DNA of 9,756 nucleotides from a bacterium (GCA_024710535.1 JANJUO010000296.1:1-9756); one strand, 5' to 3'. Counted from the stretch's first letter, positions 1 through 5,957 are shown. The notes: generated by a model not told the origin, from the sequence alone. Numbers and translations are program-made.

Positions 1-216
1 ATGCGACCAAAAGTTAGTTGCATTTGAATATGTAAAAGCAGGCTCGAATTCAAATTTGTGTTTTTCTACAGTCTCAGGGCAGATAACAATCACTTTTGAA
101 TTAGAAATGCCAGCTACTTGAGAAAAAGAAATCTCATAAGATAAAATAAGAAACAATAAGATACTTATCTTATTAATATTTGTATTAGTATTTATTTTCA
201 TATAAATTTTTTTCAT
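1..216 (-). CDS. Exported protein of unknown function, N-terminal part only
   Basis: This open frame runs off the left edge, so only the first 67-72 residues are seen. It begins with a Lys/Asn-rich segment, then a hydrophobic stretch (ISILLFLIL) and SYEISFSQ, which looks like a Sec signal peptide cut near the Ser-Gln. The mature start reads VAGISNSKVIVICPETVEKHKFEFEPAF. The alternation and the FEFEPAF stretch resemble the beginnings of some outer-membrane beta-barrel proteins of Bacteroidota, but that is only an impression. Two in-frame ATGs are possible, at 216 (MKKIYMKINT) and at 201 (MKINTNTN), and neither has a Shine-Dalgarno site. I chose the longer form. It lies 74 bp beyond the end of the antitoxin-like gene on the same strand and could be co-transcribed with it. 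Confidence 0.6.
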   Translation of the reverse strand, partial: MKKIYMKINTNTNINKISILLFLILSYEISFSQVAGISNSKVIVICPETVEKHKFEFEPAFTYSNATNFWSH

Positions 217-290
217 AAATTTTTTTTAAATTGAACTTAAAATTAATTATTATAGATACTTGGTTATTTATGTTATTTTTAAATAAATCA

Positions 291-560
291 TCAATGTTTA
301 ATGTATGAATTCCATTCCTCATCTCTTAAACTTCTTTGAAACTCAACAGCATCTATAGGCAAACTTTTTAATTCTTCAAACATCCCATTTTGTTTACTAA
401 ATAAAATACCATTAGGCAATTTATTTAAGTTAGTTTCAACTGTATTTTCTGTATTTCTATCCGAATCCCAAATAATAATAATCTTTGAATTATCAGGGAT
501 ACTATTATTATCTAAAATAATTTTACCATTGCAATATCTTGCGTCAATAATTTTCAACAT
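291..560 (-). CDS. Small antitoxin-like protein (89 aa), unpaired
   Basis: This is a small acidic protein. The N-terminal pattern, KIIDARYCNGKIILDNN at residues 3-19 followed by NSKIIII at 24-30, resembles the beta-hairpin start of DUF104/AF2212-type and AbrB-like antitoxins, which typically read like 'xIxAxYxxGxIxL'. The C-terminal part (residues 62-83, with LPIDAVEFQRSLRDEEW) is charged and probably helical, as in antitoxin tails that bind a toxin. The ATG start is preceded by AGAG but no clear Shine-Dalgarno. The gene starts 24 bp after the cheW stop codon on the same strand, so the two are probably co-transcribed. No toxin gene (PIN, RelE or other) is visible on either side. The family call is a pattern resemblance, not a firm match; 'hypothetical protein' is the safe label. 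Confidence 0.6.
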   Translation of the reverse strand: MLKIIDARYCNGKIILDNNSIPDNSKIIIIWDSDRNTENTVETNLNKLPNGILFSKQNGMFEELKSLPIDAVEFQRSLRDEEWNSYIKH

Positions 561-584
561 AATATTAACTCTAATAAACTTTTA

Positions 585-1082
585 TCAAATACTTTCAAAA
601 ATTGCTTCTAATTCTTCTAATTTAAACAAAACATCAATGTTTATAATAATTTTCACGCAATCCCCAACCTTGGCAATTCCTTTTATATACTTATTTTTAC
701 CTGAAGAAAAGCCCTTTGTACTCGACTCAATCATATCAGGAGTTATGTCCATAACTTCCGAAACAAAATCCACTATTATACCAAACTTTGTTTCATCAAA
801 GTGAACAACAATAATACATGTCCGGTCATTATATTCTTTCTCCTCCATCCTGAATCGCAGTCGTAAATCCATAACAGGAATAACAGATCCGCGCAAATTA
901 ATTACGCCTTTTACGTATTGTGGCATTTCAGGAATACCTGTTATTTTCTGTATTCCGATTATTTCGGTTACATACTTAATCTCAATTCCATAACTTTCAT
1001 TATTAATCAAAAATGTCAAAAATTTGTCTTTCAGACCATCTTCATCATTTTCCATTAAGTTGTTATAATCAACTGTTTTCAT
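585..1082 (-). CDS. cheW: CheW-type chemotaxis coupling protein
   Basis: CheW scaffolds link methyl-accepting chemoreceptors to the histidine kinase CheA in the cytoplasm. The 165 residues cover one complete CheW domain: KFLTFLINNESYGIEI (20-35), the receptor/kinase-contact region IPEMPQYVKGVINLRGSVIP (50-69), then MDLRLRF (71-77), NDRTCIIVV (85-93), GIIVDFVSEVMDI (101-113) and YIKGIAKV...IIINIDVLF (132-153). The conserved NLRG is intact. Residues 1-18 form a short acidic extension before the domain. The length is normal for the family. No cheA, cheY or receptor gene lies in this window, so this is a stand-alone copy. It probably shares a transcript with the antitoxin-like gene 24 bp downstream. 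A GGAA about 7 bases before the ATG may serve as a weak ribosome site. Confidence 0.93.
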   Translation of the reverse strand: MKTVDYNNLMENDEDGLKDKFLTFLINNESYGIEIKYVTEIIGIQKITGIPEMPQYVKGVINLRGSVIPVMDLRLRFRMEEKEYNDRTCIIVVHFDETKFGIIVDFVSEVMDITPDMIESSTKGFSSGKNKYIKGIAKVGDCVKIIINIDVLFKLEELEAIFESI

Positions 1083-1319
1083 CGCATATTTCCATTCATT
1101 TATTTAATGAAATAATTGATATTATTTTAAAAAACTAAAACAATACAAACTACAATTTAATCAATCTTTTGAATTTAACAAATTAATATTTTTAAAAAAT
1201 GCAAATATTTTTAAATTAAAAGAACAATCGAATTATAATTGTCGTCATTTTTTTTGAAAAATTAATTATAAGAGCAAAATTTTAGATTTTTTTATTTTAT
1301 GATAAAATATTTTCATAAT

Positions 1320-1351
1320 TTTATAGTTTATTTATAGACTAAATCTATAAA
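1320..1351 (+). promoter_or_regulatory. Three-copy TTTATAG cluster with 8-bp inverted repeat before the aminotransferase
   Basis: TTTATAG occurs at 1320-1326 and again at 1331-1337, 11 bp apart on the same face of the helix. Its complement CTATAAA is at 1345-1351. The second and third copies form a perfect 8-bp inverted repeat, TTTATAGA (1331-1338) and TCTATAAA (1344-1351), around a 5-base centre. The cluster ends 31 bp before the start codon at 1383, where an operator or a 5'-leader hairpin could sit. In DNA this AT-rich, chance is a real alternative. The rest of the 300-bp spacer (1083-1319) shows only AT-rich sequence with no supportable gene. Confidence 0.3.
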
Positions 1352-1370
1352 AATGAATATGAATTAACTT

Positions 1371-1376
1371 AGAAGG
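1371..1376 (+). promoter_or_regulatory. Ribosome binding site of the aminotransferase
   Basis: AGAAGG sits 6 bases before the ATG at 1383 and is one of only two convincing Shine-Dalgarno sites in the window. It supports the chosen start. Confidence 0.6.
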
Positions 1377-1382
1377 TAATTT

Positions 1383-1976
1383 ATGAGTTTAAGTCAGGTT
1401 GGATTAGACATTAAAGAATCTGTAACATTATATTTGAATGCAAAAGCAAAGCAACTGAAAGATGCCGGAGAACCTGTTATACATCTTGGCGGTGGAGAGC
1501 CAAAAACACTTGTTCCCGAATCTGCCATTTCTGCATGTGAAAATTATTTATTGAAACGCGAAGTAAGATACTCGCCTGCAGGTGGTATTCCCGAACTTAA
1601 AGATGAAATAATTCGATATACCGAGCATTTCTATGGTCAAACCGGTATCGAAAGACAAAATGTAATTGTTTCCGGTGGTGCAAAACAATCAATTATGGTC
1701 GCACTTAAAGCCTTGCTCGATCCGGGAGATGAAGTTATTATCCCTGTGCCATACTGGGTAAGTTATCCCGAAATGGTGCGTATATGCAAAGGTGTGCCTG
1801 TTTTTGTGGAATGTGATGAAAAATTCTATCCGATTTTGGAGAAAATTGCTGCTGCGGTAACTCCAAGGACAAAAGCAATTATCATCAACAGCCCAAATAA
1901 CCCAACAGGCGTTATGTATGGCGATGAATTTATCAAAAATATCGTTGAATTCTGCGAAGACAAAAAATTGATCTGA
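1383..1976 (+). CDS. Aminotransferase, N-terminal fragment (197 aa)
   Basis: This is the part translated from the real start, ending at the premature TGA. It carries the N-terminal arm, the phosphate-binding GGAKQ, the aromatic ring-stacking PYW segment and the NSPNNPTG motif. It lacks the catalytic lysine, so on its own it cannot be an active enzyme. The last two codons before the stop may already be out of frame, depending on which base was lost. Confidence 0.7.
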   Translation: MSLSQVGLDIKESVTLYLNAKAKQLKDAGEPVIHLGGGEPKTLVPESAISACENYLLKREVRYSPAGGIPELKDEIIRYTEHFYGQTGIERQNVIVSGGAKQSIMVALKALLDPGDEVIIPVPYWVSYPEMVRICKGVPVFVECDEKFYPILEKIAAAVTPRTKAIIINSPNNPTGVMYGDEFIKNIVEFCEDKKLI

Positions 1977-1978
1977 TT

Positions 1979-2596
1979 ATGGATGATATCTATCATCGTT
2001 TGGTTTTTGATAATAAAGATATTGTGAGTTGCTATAAATATGTGAAAAATTTGGATGGCGATTCAAGATTGATTGTTATCAACGGCGTGTCGAAAATGTA
2101 TGCAATGACCGGCTTTAGAATTGGCTGGGCTATAGCAAATAAAACCCTAATCAAAGTAATGACAAATATTCAGGGGCACGAAACATCCGGAGCATCCACA
2201 CTCTCGCAATATGCAGCAATTGGTGCTCTAACTGGTGATCAATCTAACGTTAATGATTTGAATAAAATGCTCGAAAACAATCGAAATGTCATGATCGAGG
2301 GACTAAACAGCATCAAAAATGTTAATGTTAATCGTCCGGATGGAACATTTTATGCCTTTGTTGATTTCAGTAATTATGAAAAGGATTCTTCGAAATTATC
2401 AACATTATTCTTGGAAAAAATTCAGGTTGTAACAGTTCCGGGTCTGGATTTTGGAATGGATGGCTATTTAAGATTATCCACATGTAATTCGGAAAGCGAT
2501 ATCAGAGAAGGCATTCGTAGAATTAAATGGTTGCTCGATGACGATCAGCCAGATACAATTCAAATCGGAAGCAAAACAATCAGCAAAAGAGATTAA
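1979..2596 (+). CDS. Aminotransferase, C-terminal fragment (205 aa)
   Basis: This part begins at an ATG that is simply the internal Met of the LIMDDIYHRL segment. It has no ribosome site of its own, although it starts only 2 bases after the premature TGA, so re-initiation by terminating ribosomes is imaginable. It contains the PLP-binding lysine (SKMYAMTGFRIGW, Lys39 of the fragment), the small domain and the Arg of GYLRLS (165). The tail after WLLDDD, ending in SKRD, is a short charged extension. It converges on trmH, with a terminator hairpin 22 bases downstream. Confidence 0.6.
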   Translation: MDDIYHRLVFDNKDIVSCYKYVKNLDGDSRLIVINGVSKMYAMTGFRIGWAIANKTLIKVMTNIQGHETSGASTLSQYAAIGALTGDQSNVNDLNKMLENNRNVMIEGLNSIKNVNVNRPDGTFYAFVDFSNYEKDSSKLSTLFLEKIQVVTVPGLDFGMDGYLRLSTCNSESDIREGIRRIKWLLDDDQPDTIQIGSKTISKRD

Positions 2597-2615
2597 TCAT
2601 CTTAGAAATAAAAAT

Positions 2616-2643
2616 GAGCCGTCCCAAAAGGGCGGCTTTTTTT
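2616..2643 (+). terminator. Intrinsic terminator between the aminotransferase and trmH
   Basis: GCCGTCC (2618-2624) pairs with GGGCGGC (2630-2636) through one G-T pair around a CAAAA loop. A run of seven T follows at 2637-2643. This is the most GC-rich and strongest hairpin in the window. The T run overlaps the trmH stop codon on the other strand. Read from that side, the hairpin is followed by CTCATTTTTATTT, so it may act weakly in both directions. Confidence 0.88.
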
Positions 2644-3247
2644 ATTTATCAAGCCATTCTTTCAATATATTCTCATATTCAAGCATCGGGATTTGCGGTG
2701 TTTTATACATGCCAAAAGCATCTCTTTGTCTATATGCCTCAAAAACTGTAACTGCACAAGCAACAGATATATTCAAACTTTTTATCATACCAATTTGAGG
2801 GATGATAATATTGCCGTCAGCAAGTTCGACCGCTTTGTCGCTAACGCCAGCATGTTCATTCCCAAATACAAGAGCAACTGGCTGAGTGAAATCAAAATCA
2901 TAAATTGAAACAGCATCTTTTGCTAAATGAGTGGTAAATATTTTTTTTCCCTCATCACGCAAAACAGTATAACATTCTTCAATTGATTTATATCTACTGC
3001 TCTGAATCCACTTCTTTGCACTTGCTGAACTTTGCTCAGCTAATTTTGGAAAGGGATGAGTGCCGTCATAAACCAAATGCACTTTCAAAATACCGACCGC
3101 ATCGCAAGAACGCAAGCACGCAGATAAATTATGCGGATCCCAAACATTTTCGAAAACTACTGTCAAAGTGGGCTGTCTTTTCTCAAGAACAGTTTGAATT
3201 CTTTCAATTCTTTCGCTCGTTCTGGTTTTTTCTTTAATTTCCATCAT
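2642..3247 (-). CDS. trmH: tRNA (guanosine-2'-O)-methyltransferase, TrmH/SpoU family
   Basis: TrmH methylates the 2'-hydroxyl of G18 in the D-loop of tRNAs using S-adenosylmethionine, as a dimer with a trefoil-knot (SPOUT) fold. The three family motifs are intact: motif 1 NVWDPHNLSACLRSCDAVGI with the catalytic Arg at about residue 46, motif 2 ALVFGNEHAGVSDKAVELAD around 125-144, and motif 3 IPQIGMIKSLNISVACAVTV around 148-167, which forms the cofactor-binding knot. The length of about 200 residues is typical of a bacterial TrmH without large extensions. The frame could begin at a TTG at 3250, but ATG codons at 3247 and 3244 follow at once, and I chose 3247. There is no Shine-Dalgarno site. 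The Gm18 assignment rests on closeness to TrmH; other SpoU members modify rRNA or different tRNA sites. Confidence 0.9.
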   Translation of the reverse strand: MMEIKEKTRTSERIERIQTVLEKRQPTLTVVFENVWDPHNLSACLRSCDAVGILKVHLVYDGTHPFPKLAEQSSASAKKWIQSSRYKSIEECYTVLRDEGKKIFTTHLAKDAVSIYDFDFTQPVALVFGNEHAGVSDKAVELADGNIIIPQIGMIKSLNISVACAVTVFEAYRQRDAFGMYKTPQIPMLEYENILKEWLDK

Positions 3248-3269
3248 CAATTCAATAATTTAAAAACAT

Positions 3270-3277
3270 CAAAATTA
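3270..3277 (-). promoter_or_regulatory. Possible -7 element for trmH
   Basis: On the minus strand this reads TAATTTTG, matching the TAnnTTTG -7 element of Bacteroidota primary sigma factors, 22 bases before the trmH ATG. No clear TTTG -33 element is found at the usual distance. In AT-rich DNA the match alone is weak. Confidence 0.25.
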
Positions 3278-3297
3278 CGAAAAAACATATTCCTATA

Positions 3298-3322
3298 GAA
3301 AACTTATTAATCGAAAACTTAT
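3298..3322. repeat. Short tandem direct repeat GAAAACTTAT
   Basis: GAAAACTTAT occurs at 3298-3307 and again at 3313-3322, with a 15-bp period, upstream of trmH. No function is evident, and chance in AT-rich DNA is possible. Confidence 0.35.
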
Positions 3323-3398
3323 AAATTTATTAATTCAAACTATTTGTAGAATATTAATTCAAAAAAAACAAACGAATTCGAACTTCGTCCCTCGTCAC

Positions 3399-3455
3399 AT
3401 AGAAAATCTTTTACAAAAGGAATGAATAAAATTGGAGTGAGTTTGAATACTGGTA
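3399..3455 (-). repeat. Direct repeat copy A: stray copy of the methyltransferase 3' end
   Basis: This stretch matches 3937-3993 at 53 of 57 positions in the same orientation, and at 47 of 48 over 3399-3446. The other copy encodes part of the C-terminus of the methyltransferase gene. Here the same peptide (KLTPI-FIPFVKDFL) can be read on the minus strand without a start codon, and the similarity stops abruptly on both sides. It is a gene fragment, starting 27 bp past the end of the AbrB-like gene. The sequence beyond the match (3374-3398) is richer in G and C than its surroundings. Confidence 0.85.
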
Positions 3456-3482
3456 TAACATAAATAAATATTTTAAATAATT

Positions 3483-3725
3483 CTATTTATTTTTTTCAAA
3501 GTAATGAATATTATCTAAATTCTTAAAATCATGGTCTCTGTGTACATCAGTGTTGATACCTTTCAAAAAACCTTTTAAGGATTTTTTCTCTTTTGGAGCT
3601 TTGATTTCCAGAGAATTTTCTTTAAAAAGAATTTTTATCTCTTGCCCAGCCATGAATCCTGCTTTTTCAAGTATATCTTTATTAATAACAAGTTTGAAAT
3701 CTTCTGTAATTGTATAAGTTTCCAT
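3483..3725 (-). CDS. AbrB/SpoVT-type antitoxin-like DNA-binding protein (80 aa), unpaired
   Basis: Residues 1-45 (ETYTITEDFKLVINKDILEKAGFMAGQEIKILFKENSLEIKAP) fit the AbrB/MazE/SpoVT swapped-hairpin fold: a beta strand, the 'I-x-K-D-I-L-E-K-A-G' step, and a second hairpin around an 'E-x-x-x-L-E-I' strand. The tail (SLKGFLKGINTDVHRDHDF, 49-67) resembles the toxin-binding ends of VapB-like antitoxins that pair with PIN ribonucleases. Such proteins bind their own promoter as dimers and neutralise a toxin. No toxin gene follows; the next gene downstream on this strand is trmH. The gene sits alone between the two copies of a 57-bp direct repeat, which suggests it arrived or was duplicated with a fragment of the neighbouring methyltransferase gene. 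There is no clear ribosome site. Confidence 0.75.
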   Translation of the reverse strand: METYTITEDFKLVINKDILEKAGFMAGQEIKILFKENSLEIKAPKEKKSLKGFLKGINTDVHRDHDFKNLDNIHYFEKNK

Positions 3726-3901
3726 TTTGAACTCAAATTAATTCATAACAACATTTATGACAATTGAAATTTGATATTATTTTACAAACATAATATTTAG
3801 AATGCAAATGGTAAAGTGTAGAATTATTTATCCAATAAACTTAATCATACATTCCTAATATTTATAAATCCTGTTAGCAATTAAGGAATTTTATCCTTCT
3901 T

Positions 3902-4162
3902 TTACTTCTTCTGCAAAATATAAGACGCACCCATTGATAGAAAATCTTTTACAAAAGGAATGAATGAAATTGGAGTGAGTTTGATTGCGGGTAAACCGAA
4001 TTTCATTTTATAAACAGGTCTGATTAAATAATAATCTTTGGATACAATAGAAAAGCCGGCTTTAGCGAGTGCTTTATGAAATTTTCCGGTGGTTAATCTG
4101 ATGTCTTTCAATCTGCCAACTTCGATAATATCGGCTTGTCTTCCGCTTGACACAAGTTTCAA
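3902..4162 (-). CDS. Methyltransferase, C-terminal fragment (86 aa)
   Basis: This frame holds the genuine C-terminus, LKLVSSGRQADIIEVGRLKD through KAGFSIVSKDYYLIRPVYKM to SYILQKK. Its only upstream initiator is a TTG at 4162 that is really an internal Leu codon, so independent translation is unlikely. Codons 57-75 of this piece are the repeated segment. Confidence 0.5.
   Translation of the reverse strand: MKLVSSGRQADIIEVGRLKDIRLTTGKFHKALAKAGFSIVSKDYYLIRPVYKMKFGLPAIKLTPISFIPFVKDFLSMGASYILQKK
3937..3993 (-). repeat. Direct repeat copy B: inside the methyltransferase 3' end
   Basis: This is the genic copy of the 57-bp repeat described at 3399-3455. It encodes roughly GLPAIKLTPISFIPFVKDFL of the methyltransferase. 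The two copies lie 538 bp apart, start to start, and bracket the AbrB-like gene. Confidence 0.85.
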
Positions 4163-4715
4163 GAGAATATTTTTGGGGAATAAAATGAATGTAAGGAAGT
4201 TTGCTTATTAAATTTCCGGCAACTGTATGCTGATGCCCGCCATAAGGAGCATAATAAGGAGGAAATTCCACATAAAGAAATCCGCCCGGCTTAATGATTT
4301 CCATTATATTTTTCAGGGCAGTTTCTGCAGAATCCAAATGCTCGATAACATCACGCAAAATTACCAAATCGAACTTATTGAGCCATTCCTTAGGGGATTT
4401 TTCATCAACAACATTATGGTATTTAAACTCTACATTCAAGCCGGTAATTTCAGAAATAATCTTTCCCGATTCAATTCTTGACTTGGCAATATCTGTGCCT
4501 AATGCGTATTTTGCACCATGATAAACCAGCGAGTGAACCACTCCGCCCTCTGCTGAGCCAATTTCGGCAACAACATCGCCGGCTTTGAAAGCATTTTTTG
4601 ATTTCAAATATGGAGTGATTACAGTATTGCCCAAATCGTATTGATAACCCCAATAATATTTGTCATTTTCGGCTAATTTGCTCTTTTCTACAAGTTCTTT
4701 GATATTATTTGCCAT
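4074..4715 (-). CDS. Methyltransferase, N-terminal fragment (213 aa, last ~33 residues out of frame)
   Basis: This is translation from the ATG at 4715 to the first stop. Residues 1-180 are genuine methyltransferase sequence with the complete SAM-binding core. The final stretch, from about QKYSLETCVKRKTSRYY onward, is basic, unlike the family, and is the result of reading past the extra base. A core this complete might still fold, but it lacks the native C-terminal part. Confidence 0.65.
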   Translation of the reverse strand: MANNIKELVEKSKLAENDKYYWGYQYDLGNTVITPYLKSKNAFKAGDVVAEIGSAEGGVVHSLVYHGAKYALGTDIAKSRIESGKIISEITGLNVEFKYHNVVDEKSPKEWLNKFDLVILRDVIEHLDSAETALKNIMEIIKPGGFLYVEFPPYYAPYGGHQHTVAGNLISKLPYIHFIPQKYSLETCVKRKTSRYYRSWQIERHQINHRKIS

Positions 4716-4744
4716 TAAAAGTTTTTTAATTGAACGAAAAAATT

Positions 4745-4752
4745 TAAATTTG
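4745..4752 (+). promoter_or_regulatory. Possible -7 element for the glycosyltransferase
   Basis: TAAATTTG fits the Bacteroidota TAnnTTTG -7 consensus and ends 34 bases before the ATG. A T-run (GTTTTTT, 4721-4727) lies where the -33 TTTG would be, a partial match only. Confidence 0.35.
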
Positions 4753-4786
4753 TATGACGTGATTTGTAAATTAAAATTGCTGAATT

Positions 4787-5920
4787 ATGAAAATTGCATA
4801 TATATCTGCTTTTTATCCGTATCGTGGCGGAATTGCACAATTTAATGCCGGTTTGTTTCGTGCTTTGGAAAAAAGGCACGAAGTGCAGGCATATACTTTT
4901 TCAAGACAATATCCTGATTTTTTATTTCCGGGAAAAACCCAATTTGTGAATCCCGATGATAAAGCCGACAAAATTCCGGCAAAGCGAATTCTTGATTCAA
5001 TAAATCCTATTTCTTACATCCAAACAGCAAATGAAATCAAGAAATTCAATCCAGATTTGGTAATGTCGAAATATTGGATGCCGTTTGTGGCTCCTTCTAT
5101 GGGTTGGGTAATGAAGTCGCTCAAAAAAAATGCAAAGATAATTTCAGTTTTGGGAAATGTGAATCCACATGAAAAATTACCAGGAGCAGTTGCCCTAACC
5201 AAGTTTTTCCTCAATCAAAATGATGGTTTTATAGCACTTTGCGAGGCAGTGAAAAATGAATTGCTCGATTTTGTTCCGAACGCAAAATATAAATCGCATT
5301 TCCATCCGGCATATATTCATTTTGGAAATAAAATTGATAAAAGTGAAGCACGTAAGGCATTAAATATTCCCCAAAATAAAAAAGTTATGCTTTATTTTGG
5401 ATTCATACGTAAATATAAGGGCTTCGATTTGTTGCTTGAGGCAATGGCAAATTTGGGCGAGGATTATCACTTGCTTGTTGCTGGCGAATCTTATGAAGAA
5501 TGGAAATTTTATCAGGATATTATCGATAAACATAATTTGAGTTCGAAATTGAGTTTATTCACAAGATATGTTTCTGATGATGAAGTAGCCACATTTTTCT
5601 CGGCTTCAGATGTTTGTCTTTTGCCATATAGAACTGCCACTCAAAGCGGAATTGCGGCAACGGCATTCAATTTTGAAGTGCCATTGATTGCTACAGAAGT
5701 TGGTGGTCTTGCTGAAATTATCGAGCCGTATAATACAGGCATTGTGATAAATGAGCCCGAACCACAAAAGATTCATAATGCAATCGTACAATTTTTCTCC
5801 AATCCAAAAGAGGATTATTACAGAAAAAACATCATTGAATTCAACAAACAATTCAGTTGGGATACGCTTGCAAGTTTAGTAGAGGATTTTTATTTGGAAA
5901 TGAAAGATAATCATAGATAA
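4787..5920 (+). CDS. Glycosyltransferase, GT4-like (GT-B fold)
   Basis: This cytoplasmic or membrane-associated enzyme would transfer a sugar from an activated donor to a glycan or lipid acceptor. It is 377 residues, the usual length for GT4. The N-terminal Rossmann domain starts with KIAYISAFYPYRGGIAQFN (2-20), including the acceptor-side Gly-Gly loop. The C-terminal donor-binding domain begins at LYFGFIRKYKGFDLLLEAM (202-220) and contains VAGE (231-234), SASDVCLLPYRTATQSG (272-288) and PLIATEVGGLAEI (299-311). The usual EX7E pair is not present in canonical form: the segment reads TATQSGIAATAF. From memory, a related subgroup in Bacteroidota has the same ATQSG signature, so this is probably a family trait rather than damage. 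There is no Shine-Dalgarno site. A hairpin terminator follows. The divergent methyltransferase 71 bp away is a possible functional partner. Donor and acceptor are unknown. Confidence 0.9.
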   Translation: MKIAYISAFYPYRGGIAQFNAGLFRALEKRHEVQAYTFSRQYPDFLFPGKTQFVNPDDKADKIPAKRILDSINPISYIQTANEIKKFNPDLVMSKYWMPFVAPSMGWVMKSLKKNAKIISVLGNVNPHEKLPGAVALTKFFLNQNDGFIALCEAVKNELLDFVPNAKYKSHFHPAYIHFGNKIDKSEARKALNIPQNKKVMLYFGFIRKYKGFDLLLEAMANLGEDYHLLVAGESYEEWKFYQDIIDKHNLSSKLSLFTRYVSDDEVATFFSASDVCLLPYRTATQSGIAATAFNFEVPLIATEVGGLAEIIEPYNTGIVINEPEPQKIHNAIVQFFSNPKEDYYRKNIIEFNKQFSWDTLASLVEDFYLEMKDNHR

Positions 5921-5957
5921 GAGATTTGGTTTCGAGATATAGTTCGCTTTTAATAGG

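Larger units (their letters stand above)
1383..2596 (+). pseudogene. PLP-dependent aminotransferase (class I/II, aspartate aminotransferase-like), split by a single-base loss
   Basis: This fold-type I aminotransferase would transfer an amino group from an amino acid to a 2-oxo acid using pyridoxal phosphate in the cytoplasm. The reading frame breaks at a TGA (1974-1976) and resumes one frame back. The gene is 1214 bp long, exactly one base short of a 404-residue protein. Either an A lost from the A6 run at 1962-1967 (giving KKIDLIMDDIY) or a C lost at 1973 (giving KKLILIMDDIY) restores the expected sequence. All key residues survive across both parts: GGAKQ (98-102, phosphate), PYW (123-125), NSPNNPTG (169-176), DDIY (about 201-204), the Schiff-base Lys in SKMYAMTGFRIGW (about 238) and the carboxylate-binding Arg in GYLRLS (about 364). 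The lack of any other damage means the lesion is very recent, a sequencing error, or recoded. Substrate specificity cannot be read from the sequence. Confidence 0.88.
3902..4715 (-). pseudogene. SAM-dependent class I methyltransferase, split by a single-base gain
   Basis: The gene is 814 bp, exactly one base more than needed for a 270-residue protein. The upstream part holds the Rossmann-fold motifs: VVAEIGSAEGG (48-58, SAM binding), GTDI (73-76), LVILRDVIEHL (117-127) and IMEIIKPGGFLYVEFPP (137-153), typical of the Methyltransf_11/23 group. After HFIP (180) the frame is lost. Removing one base from the GGGG at 4175-4178 (CCCC in the gene) gives IPKNILLKLVSSGRQADII, joining smoothly to the remaining 86 codons that end in SYILQKK. 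The acceptor is unknown. The divergent glycosyltransferase 71 bp away suggests, without proving, a role in polysaccharide or lipid-sugar modification. The last quarter contains the 57-bp segment repeated at 3399-3455. The body is otherwise undamaged, so recent decay and sequencing error are both possible. Confidence 0.82.

Noticed and set aside
585..804. Plus-strand open frame overlapping the cheW gene
   Set aside because: It is hydrophobic and Ser/Ile-rich with no family resemblance, and lies antisense to a well-recognised CheW domain; treated as a shadow frame.
1083..1319. Possible small RNA or hidden gene in the 300-bp spacer
   Set aside because: Only AT-rich sequence without a stable GC-containing hairpin, riboswitch-like core or a reading frame with family features.
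1962..1976. Programmed -1 frameshift or TGA recoding in the aminotransferase
   Set aside because: The slippery sequence C-AAA-AAA is poor at the P-site, no downstream stem-loop is obvious, and readthrough of TGA would not reach the downstream frame. Indel or sequencing error is simpler.
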